In this document: positions 48,504 to 59,000 of the stretch, one piece after another
Position numbering within the stretch: position 1 is the first letter of the stretch
Layout of the letters: every line of letters begins with the position of its first letter
From: Leptoclinus maculatus
Lineage: Eukaryota; Chordata; Actinopteri; Perciformes; Stichaeidae
Direction: 5' to 3'
NCBI GenBank assembly: GCA_032191485.1
Contig: JAVDOI010000006.1
Span: 16,443,088-16,507,087, forward strand
Length of the DNA stretch: 64,000 nt
Program-made: the position numbers and the translations under genes
The notes under the pieces: generated by a model
What the model saw: only the letters and a program-made list of their open reading frames with translations
Told to the model about the DNA's origin: nothing
Database searches by the model: none

Positions 48504-51500
48504 CTGGGAGGGGAGGGGGAAGGAAAAAGAGAGGGGGGGAGGGGGGGCAAGAGGGCGAGTAGGTATAGTCAAGGAAGGATGGGATGCAGGGAGGAATGAA
48601 GGAGGAAGAGTTAGATGGAAGAGTAAGGATGAAGACAAACGGGGAAATATGGGGGCAAAAAAGTTCACAAACACAATATTTGTGCAATGATCTTTGAAAA
48701 CATTCCAAAATGTTAACATTGTACTTCAACCACCCTCTTTAGCAAACATATGCAGTATATGAACATGCAATAGTTAACGTTGTGACAAACACACCAATAA
48801 ACACAACAGACCGTATAGACTGTAACAACTACATTATTAAATATGTATATACTGCTTATAGATGCTAAATAGGGAGGATTGAAATAAAGTGTTAATTTAA
48901 TCATTTCAGCAACTACCACTTCGACCGACACACTAAAATACACCATTAAAACAAAAATTCTATTGATAATCAATTGGACGATTGGAATTCCATCTTTCTA
49001 CAGAACTACAGACATTTACTTCTGTATCCTAAACACAAAGAATGGCCCATTGAAATGCGCGTCTTTGCATTATCAACAGTGTGTCGATAGTGCGGCTCTT
49101 ACTTCAGCAGAGGATGGGCCTTTTGCTCGGATCCTGGCTGTTCTTCCTCAGGGGCCTCTCCCTCAGCGGGGGCCGCGGCAGCTTCAGCTGGTACGGGCTC
49201 AGGGCTTTGGAGGGGAGAGGACGGCTCGGCCTGGGGCTGAGCCTTACCTGGAGACTGGACATTGGACGGGGACTGGCTGACTTTGGCTGGGGACTGAACC
49301 TGTGCTGGGGCCGAGGCAGTATCTGAGGCCTGAGTGGGTGCTGGGGCAGGGGCCGCGGGCTGGGATTTGGGTGAAGCTTTGAGGGGAGGAGGAGGGGTTT
49401 GTGGCTTTGGCTGGAGCTGTGGCTTTGAATTCCTGCGTAGCGGAGGGATGGGCTTTGCAGGTGGTGCGGGTTTGGGGGGCAGCTCTTTTGGTTTGCCAGG
49501 AGCTGGGGTTGGGGAGCCCTGAGGCTGGGGCCTGGGCTGCTCTGTGGTAGGAGCAGAGGTTGAGAGAGAAGCTGGGACTGGAGCTAGGACTGGAGCTGGG
49601 ACTGGAGCTGGGACTGGAGCTGGGACTGGAGCTGTGGGTGCTGCTGCTTTGGTTGGGGGAGAACCTGGAGCTACAGCTGCAGCTGCTGCTGCTGCTGCTT
49701 TGGTTGGGGGAGAGCCTGGAGCTGCAGCTGCTGCTGCTGCTTTCGCTGGGGATGGTGGTGAAGCTTTGGCTGGGGTGGAAGCAGAATCTGGGGCTGACTT
49801 TGCGACGGATGTGGCTCTCATCATTGGGGGGGGAGGCCTCTGCACTGGAGGCCTTGTGACTGAGGTGGCCCTCTGGACTGGGCCCTTCTGAGTCTGAGCT
49901 GGACCTGGACCAGGTTTTTGGGCCTGGCTGGGCTTTGGTACCGGTTCAGATGCTCTCTTAGCTGACTCTGATGATGACTCCACACTCTGTGATTTCACTG
50001 GGGCACCTAAAAGATTAAAATATAATTACATTAGATTATAGTTCCATGGTTACGCAACACATTGCAAGACAAGCAAAAAAAGCAAAAGGAGAAGTAAAGG
50101 AAATAAATCAAGAAGCATCATTATTTCTTAGATCTAGCACCTGTTGTTTTAGTGCAGCAGTAAGAAAACCAGGCGCCTGCAACACTCACTTAAGACCAAA
50201 GCAGAACATGATACCGATAATGAGCTTGAGTCTGGACATGCCCATTCACATAACAACCTCTCTGACCAACTCATCTGTCAAGAACAGACTGGGGCGAAGC
50301 AGGCTCTGAATGTTTGGACTGCGATGACCAGCAGGGGGCGGCAGATCAACGGCTAAGAGAAGGTGTGGTGACTAGCCCGTCATGCAAAGTGTTTCTTGCT
50401 TTTATGCACAATAATTCATGTCATCATTAGGAGGTAGTGTGGTTAAAAAAAAGAAGAAAAGAAACAAAGGGGATAACATGAGAATGAAGGAAAGCAAACA
50501 ACAAAAGGAGATATGATACAACCACAAAAAGGATACTGGCATCAAACAACTCAGTGACTCAAACACATGCAGCAAAGCAACCCATCATGCAGCACAATAG
50601 AAACAAAGGATTCCACATGCTGAGTAGGAAGTGACGGGGGAGGGATGAGTTTCCAGTGGCTGATAATTAATTTTCCAGGACGCAGCAGGATTATAGCTGG
50701 GTGTGTAAATGATGTGCTAAAATGTATATTAATTAGTGTTATGAGTCGTTGATTAGTACTATATACATTTAGATTTTGGACTTTAATGACATTATATAAA
50801 TGATCACTACAAAACCTTCATGAAAATTCATCCCAGACATTCTCAGAGAGTCTTTACTGTCAGGCCACTCCAGTAACTGGCGACAAGTCTTACGTTTTAA
50901 GTGTTTGTCACAAAGCATCCCAATGGTTGCTTGGGACTCACGACACATAAAAACCAAAGAAAACACCATTTGTACAAACATATTTAACTTGTAAAGGACA
51001 ACACAGTAACTATTTGCTTGGATACAAAACCTTGAATTACTAAATCACACACACCACACCACGCATTATATTAGTCACTTGCCAACGATGCCAAACAAAC
51101 TGGTATTTAACATGTGTTTGTTTGTTTATCACTCATTAAAGATTGAGACAGAGGAGAACAGACTAATATTGGTATCACATTGTATATATAAAGATCACTA
51201 ATTCAGTGATTTGGATCCAAGCAAATTAGGAAATGAACATGCAAAGAAAGAAAAGATGCTTATTTTCCTTGAAACTCTTCATTAATCCCATAAGAAGGTT
51301 TTATAATTGACAAGACAAATATGTATTGTGTACCGTAGAGTATAAAGCCACTTATAACAAAGAGTTATGAAAGTTAATTTATAACAAAAGACAACACCCA
51401 GCGGTTATTCACAAAACATTCAGATCCTGCAAAGGGGGCTTTGTAGCTTGACAGAAGGAAGAATCTCTGCGTATACCATTAACTGATGCACACCAAAACA

Positions 51501-52436
51501 ATGTACAGGATTTAAAGATAAAAAAGGATTCAAAAGTCAAGCATTATTCAGTGAAACGGAAACGCAGCCGATCTGTAGACACATGTTCACCTGTCTCATC
51601 TGATCTACTTCACACTGCTCGGGTACCAAGGGAGTGCTTTTGTCCATTTTGGTGTTATTTGGTTCTATAACTTAAAACACTAATACTAACACGAACAAAA
51701 CCTTCGCTAAGTAATTCCATGCTCTACTTTATTACCTATTATTACCTTAATAAGTGTATGTATGCTAAGTATTAGGGGTGTAACGGTTCACAAAATCCAC
51801 GGTTCGGTTCGGTACGGTACAGTGGAGCCACGGTTCGGTACGTTTTCGGTACGTTTCGGTACGTTTTCAATACAGTAGAAAACTATAAATGCCAGAGAAA
51901 CGTACTTGATTTTAAAATATATTTATTCATTAAAACTAACATCATAAAGTTATTCTTTGAACAATGATGGAACTATACCTGAGTGACCCATCTTCTGGGG
52001 TGTCTTCTTAGCAGCGTGTAAAATAAAAACAGTTTCTTATGAAAACTAAAATGTAGCATTGTTTGCTGTAGTTATACACAAATAAAAGAAACAATCCTGT
52101 TTTATATGGAACTATGTGTGTGTGTGTGTGTGTTTCTACTCAATGTTTAAGTTTTTTTTCAGAAAGATGAGAATGTCTATATATATATAATGTATATATA
52201 CACTATATTTATCCCTTTATGGGGGACATTTTTCTCTGCATTTGACCCATCCCTGTATATAGGGAGCAGTGGGCTGCCAATGACAGGCGCCCGGGGAGCT
52301 AGGGGTACAGTGTCTTGCTCAGGGACACTTCGACACATGACACGGCCCAGTCAAGGATTGAACCTTCGACCTTGCGGTTACCAGACAACCCTCTTAACCC
52401 AGGGAGCCACGGTCGCCCCCTTAAAAAAAAAAAAAG

Positions 52437-52474
<38 letters not shown>

Positions 52475-52915
52475 GTATGAACGGTTCGTTCGGTTCGTCA
52501 TGCGTACCGAACCGTGAGCCTCGTACCGAACGGTTCAATACGAATACGCGTATCGTTACACCCCTACTAAGTATGTAAGGGTACAATGAGTTAGAATAGT
52601 GACATAATTCAATATTTCTCATATTTAAACACCATAATGAGTGTGTCGCTGTTAGGGGCCCTTTTAGTTGGGTAAAGTGTGGTAAAGTGAGCCCCTGGTG
52701 TCTTTCCCATGAACTACAGTATATTTCACTGTTTCTGACCGTTAGTAGCTGCGACTTCAGTGTGTGACGCAACTATGTCTTGTATTCCCGAGTTCCCAAG
52801 GAACCGTATAGTTCACCACAGGCCAAGCATTCGGCCCGTTCTGAACAGGCATGTTTTGAATGGGCACTGCACGAGACTCTAACAATTCCTGTAAAATATA
52901 AAAAAACAACCAGCG

Positions 52916-53005
<90 letters not shown>

Positions 53006-56000
53006 TAAGGAACACCAACATTTTCCACATTCATGCAAAATGAGAAAAAAACGGAATTCAAGATAATGAACAAACATGCAAACATTTACACATTGACAGT
53101 ACAATAATAATGGCTTTGTTAATTTACCGGTTTACACGCGGTTACCACTGCTTTTAGTTGTCACATTTAGTTTGAACACATCTGCCCTGAGCACACACAT
53201 CACCACACTAACACAGACACTTAACAGGCTGGCTAAATGCGCTGTACTGTACATTTGCTTGTAACTTAAACAGAGACAAGGCCGTAGCTCAGACAGACAG
53301 CTGAGGTCTTTCTCTTTTCTTACACAATGTTACCTTCAAGGAACAGAGATACGGATGCAGATAAAATACAAACTGCTTTTACTCTGAAGGTTATAGTTTG
53401 ACATTTTGGGAAATGCACATTCATTTTCTTGCCAATAATCTGAGGAGACGATTGATACCACTCTCATGTCTGTATGGTAAATATAAAACTACAGCACATC
53501 ATCTAGTTAGCTTAGCTTAGCACAAAGACTGGGACCAGGTGGAAACAGCTAGTCTGGCTCTGTCAAAGGCAACCAAATGCGCCTACCAGCATTTCTAATT
53601 AACAGGTTGTATCTTAGTTTCATTTCCATTTGTATTCTAAACAAATTCTTCTGGTTAAGAAAACTTTTCCCGTTGACTTTTTCTCTAATGGCAGTGTTTA
53701 CTTTGAGTGAGACATTTTTCAAATACTGGATACTTCATTTTAGAAAAAGAATCTCTTAAGAGGTCTGAGAGTGAACTGTACCATGACTGATTCAGAGACT
53801 GTTTCCTAGACTTGCTTTGGGCCTAAACTGGCAACACTTGTATTACAATGGACAACAGTGTTCAGACAACCTTGAGGTTGAGGGCGCTGGCCGGAGGTCC
53901 TGTTTGGATCTGACAGTCCTTCCTTAAGGGCAGCACCCTGAGGGACAGGGAGGGGGCGAGAGAATGACAGAAAGAAAGTAAAACAAAGAGAGAGAGAGTG
54001 TGGGAGAGAGAGAGAGAGAGTGGGAGAGAAGGCAAACATGGTTAAGCGGGTTCTGGTAAAGAATCAGCAGTGAACTGAAAAGTGATTTTCCTGCAGACAA
54101 TAACTCCTTATGTTTCTGAATTTGCCTCTCTTTATATACACAAGGACAATTGAAGTATGAGCATGTAGCCATTGTAGCTATTCATTTTGGGACATCCATT
54201 ATAAATACATGGGTTTCATTCATCATTCTCTACCTGTTGGGGCTGCACAGTCGTTGGCTTCTGGCCTTGAGGGGAGCGGGCAGGTGAGCGGGAAGCACTA
54301 GATGACCTGGTAGCCAGAGCTTGGCTCATCTTAGCCAGCACCACCTCTGAGATGAGCTGGCGGTCCTCTGCCTGGTGATCACCAATCAGCTGCATAGATG
54401 AACCCACAACCTGGACAAAGAGGACACAGGCATCAGACATTGTGTGCCTTTTTAATGACAAGCCTTGTAGGCTTTTTTGGGATACTGTCAGAAAGGTTAT
54501 CTTTTAAAACATATGTTTATATGTGAATGGCAATTATGGTAATTCAAATTGTGGCCATCATCGTTATTTTCAGTAACCCAAATGTTTTTATCAATGTGGC
54601 AGTCAGGCTGGTGCTAAATAAGACAGACGGTGATATTAGGGCAACATCCCTGTAAATGGATATCCACTCAACAATTTTATATCACTGTAAAAAACAAAAC
54701 ACTTTTCCAGTGGAGATGACTCATGGGGAGACATGTTTTTCACAACTTTCCCACTTTAGTATCTAGTCGACCTCTAAACAAACTACTGAATATTTCATTC
54801 TGACAGTAAGCCTACTTCAAAGTGTTGACTGCCAATTCATGACCAACTGTGAGCGTGTTTATCGACTGTCTTTATCCATATGTGCAGTATCACGGTCTGC
54901 ATTTTAAATCCAGAATTTTGCCAAAAATTGACCCGGCTAACCCAGCTTTTCCCACGGATGCGGGGGCTGAGTTGACCCACACCACTCAGTGGCTCTGTAC
55001 TTACTGCCAACCACATAGAAGCAGCTCTCTCTACAGCACTCCATCTTGTGTCCTACAAACCCTGGCTTGTCAAGTTGCTCCTCGAGCTGGCAGAAATCTT
55101 GGTCACTCAACAGCTCAATCCTGTGGCCAAATCAGTCCCTTCTCCTGCTCCTACTTCCAGAGCCACCCACTCTGTCTGATATTGCACTTGAACCTGAATC
55201 TCTGTCTGATCCTGAAACTGAATAGTCTGTGTATGTGACCCCTAAAAAACTGTAACAGGTGGGTAAAAGCTTCCTCACTGCTCAGTTTAATATGTCCAAT
55301 CTTAATAACACCATATGTTTTGTGTAATCTCCCACAGTCCTTGAAAGCTTTTTGCTTAACTGTTCCTTCAGTGACAATGATGGAATCAGGTGGAGTATTT
55401 AGCTATTTTCCATACTGAGACGTAACCACTTGACTTTTAGGAAAGGTATCATTACAGCAAAGCACACTCCAACAATGATGTGTTATTCACAACCATTGTG
55501 GTCATGACCTCAAGACTCAAGTCTACAAAACATGAAACCAAAATGCTGAACATTTACTGGAAAGTGACACAGACAAGTGTGGGGAAATTGTAGCTGAAGA
55601 GAATAAATACTGAGATTACGTGGACGATAGAGGATAGCCACACTTACCCTGAAAATATCACCAGATGTTGGTTATCAAACTCATGATGTGTATTCAGATT
55701 TGATTCAATCAGTTTATTCCCAGCCAGATAATCTCAGGCGCTAGCAGTGAAAATTAGGCCAGACGTGCTCAATTTAAGACTCAAAGACCTTCATCAGTAT
55801 TCCAATAAAACTCCCCCAGGCTGAACATGGTGAAAGTTATGCAGTGATGATATGGCAGCTGCAAAATAAGAGTTATGTGACTTATTGTATTTAGTGCCTT
55901 GTCAACTGTTTCAGCGATAGACAGATTTTTTGGGAGTTTCCATCCATCCCTCTACCGCTCTCTCTTCCTCCCTTCTTTATGTGTTTTCCTCACCTCAGTA

Positions 56001-59000
56001 ATGTAGTCATTACCATCCTTGCCACAGATGGCTTTGACAGCACAGATATCCAGTCCTCCGCAGATCTCTGAGCAGGTATCAACCCACAGCTTATACCTGT
56101 CACATAGAGAAGTTAGATTAGGTACAACAACAAATCACAAATAGAGTACCACTACTATATGTACGATAACTGTTTTGCTGCGTTGCTATTAGAGGTCAAC
56201 AACAGTTGCAGGTATTTAACTTGTTTGTATAAAGAACTGGGAGTGAAAAGATAACTTGTCCTGCTTTAAACCATCTTGCTTACCTAAGTAAAACAAATTA
56301 AGTTTTGTTCTAGCACACAGCACACTACTTTTTCAATAATATTGACTTATGTATCACTTTGGCACTGTAAGTCAGAGCCAATGTTGCTCTTGAGGGCACT
56401 TATCCTCCCTGTAAACCTGTTACAGAGCCTCTCTAGCTCGGGGCTGGGCCGGCCGAAGCCCATAAAGGTGCTGCTGCTGCTGGCTTCTGTGTAAAGGGCT
56501 CCATTGACTTGCTGTCTGGAAAACTGAAGACAATAAAACCAGGGCAGATAAAGGCACATCAATACTAACACCCACATTGACAATGGGACTGTACTACAGC
56601 AGAAAAATATACTACTTTGCACTGTTTTACATAATTCAGGTATTCAGTATTTATGTATACATTTTTTGTTATTTTTTCAGTAGTGTTCCACACAGACATT
56701 GGTGCAACAACAACACTCAATTATCTTATATCTGACAAAAGACCTTTGTCACAGTTGCACTGTGTTTTGACAAACAGAAACACTGTTGTAATTTAACATT
56801 TATGGCTGCTCTGTTTCATTTTTGGCGTCTCTGCAAGCCTTGCAAGTGAGCCAGCAAACAATATTAATGTATTTATTCACACCTGCTGTGAAAGGTCAAA
56901 ATACACGCTTTGCAAGAGGACTATAATCTAAAATGTAGCCATGAGCAGAGCAGCTCAATGTACAAAAAGCAGAACATTTCCTTCGCCAAAGGAAAAATAA
57001 ATGCCACTACAAACTAAAACTGATTTCCAAACATCAGTGTGTTTACTCATGTGAACTGGTTTCAGCTCAATGAATCTGCTATGAGAGCACATTGTGACTA
57101 ACTGTGACTAACTGTGACATGTGCGACACAAGGACAGCCTGAGCGTCACTAATGCTGATGCGGTGCTCACTTGTCAGTCATGGCTACTTGTTCCAACATG
57201 GCTGATCCGGTGTTGCTCTTCCAATTACCAGAGATGGATGTTCGCCTGGAAAACAATAGGAAATTGGGCGTTAAATCATTACAGACACTAACTTTCACTT
57301 GTAGAAATTGTAAATGGAGGGAAGAGAGACTTAGACAACCCTGTAGCAGGAGGGGTGGGGTTACAGCCCAAGCTGTCAGGTAATAAGTCAGTATGCAGGC
57401 AACATGCACAGCTGCAGGTTATCAGGCTGATTGGAATCCGGATAAATTGACTTTGGTTTGTTTTACAGTAGATGTACAGGTTTACACACAACAAATCCAG
57501 GACTATAACACACCCTGTCTAATTCATTCAGTTAAGCACTCAACTCTCTGGTAATCTTCAAACTATTTGTTTATAACAACGTTCTAGTGTTGAAATGTCT
57601 TCAATAATAAAAAAGTAATCCTGTAAAGGATTGCTAGAGACATAAGGTGTGTAAGAGTGTTACATTTTTTGTTTATGTATGCAAGTTAACGCATTTGTCC
57701 TGTTTTCCCTCCTCATGGCGCTGTGGCTCACTGTTACTATGAATAAATACCGACACAAAGATGAAAACAATTGTGAAATAAAATTAGCGCACTCTCACAT
57801 TATGGCGCAGCACCCCGAGGTCAGATATAGTGCAGGGCAGCATTTACTTTGATATTTGAGTGTGACTGGAAATGAGGAGGCTTACTGATGATGAGGAAGT
57901 TGTTTTTGTGCAATTTAAGAATGAGAAAATGTAAAAGCAGAGCTCTGAATGGAACAAGGGTCAAGTAACGGTCCAAATAGAGGTCCCAAGAGAAATGAAG
58001 ACTGATGAAGGAACCTTACATAGCCACCTCAACTGCCTCAACCGTACTGCTTTAAACATGGAATCAGAAGTAGAAGTCATGGCCAAAGTTCCAACTTGTG
58101 AAGCCAGAAGATCTTACAAGTGTTGCACTTTCAAGGAAAAGCTTGGCCTTCAGCTGTTGTGGTCATGGCTTGGGAAAAGGAAAGAGACGCCACAACTTCC
58201 AGAAGCTGATGAATGCTATATAATTCTCTGATTGTTCAAGAGACAGAACCGCTTCAGCTGAGGAACAATTGTTGGTCAACACAGTAATCTGCTGAAGACC
58301 AAAGGTATGTAGGGACACATTTATGCATCAAAGGGTTAAATGAGGACTTTACATTTCACTTTGCCAGGTTTACGCTCTATTTTATGTCGTGTTTGTCATT
58401 GTTTCCCTGTTCAGCCTAGAAGACAATGTGTTACAAACTCAAAATGTTCATCTTGTACAGTACACACATGAAGACAAATAGTACATAAAAGGAAAAATCC
58501 TAAATAAGAACAACACTCACATGTATGCTTTGTAGTCAGCTCCGATTTTCTGGACCCTGATGTCGTACTTGGCGTCTATAAATGGCTCTGTGGTGCAGTA
58601 GGTCTGAGTGATGGCCACCACACTTGCAATGTCCTGGAAGTCACTCACATTGTCCACTTTGACCTACAGAGGAACAACACATAAGAAACACATGTATTTA
58701 AGGTAAGGCTTTGTGTCTTATTTTTCAGTACAGAAATTATTTCTATGTAAATGTTATAATTTTTGAAATAAGCTCATCAACAGTATTGTATTGTATGCAC
58801 CAAAACTGGGAATACCCACTGAGTAAGCGAGACGTGAGTGTCAAAGCAAAGTGGAAACTATTTTGTACAGTATTTATCATAAAGAAAGGTGTCTTTCTTA
58901 AAATAGATCAGTGAAACAGATAAAGAGACATCTGTAGCACTACACAGGTGTGTAGAAGATGAGATGTTAAGGGCAAAAAGGAACAGGCTGACAGGCGGCG

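Larger units (their letters stand above)
51765..52574. mobile_element. non-autonomous hAT-type DNA transposon with target duplication
   Basis: The element runs 51773-52566, about 794 bp. It starts TAGGGGTGTAACG and ends with its exact reverse complement CGTTACACCCCTA. Both ends are flanked by CTAAGTAT (51765-51772 and 52567-52574), an 8-bp target duplication typical of the hAT superfamily. Subterminal GGTTCGGTACG motifs are repeated at both ends. No transposase reading frame is present. It lies in the syn2 intron between the 904- and 67-base exons. Confidence 0.88.

Noticed and set aside
49544..49891. Gly/Ala-rich plus-strand ORFs opposite the syn2 repeat exon
   Set aside because: Antisense shadows of the Pro/Ala-coding repeats; the minus frame joins in phase with conserved synapsin exons.
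54849..55238. 129-codon plus-strand ORF in a syn2 intron
   Set aside because: The peptide has no domain pattern I recognise and the other frames look equally open in parts; perhaps decayed repeat, but unsupported.
57995..58231. 78-codon plus-strand ORF in a syn2 intron
   Set aside because: No similarity recognised and no splice context; consistent with chance.
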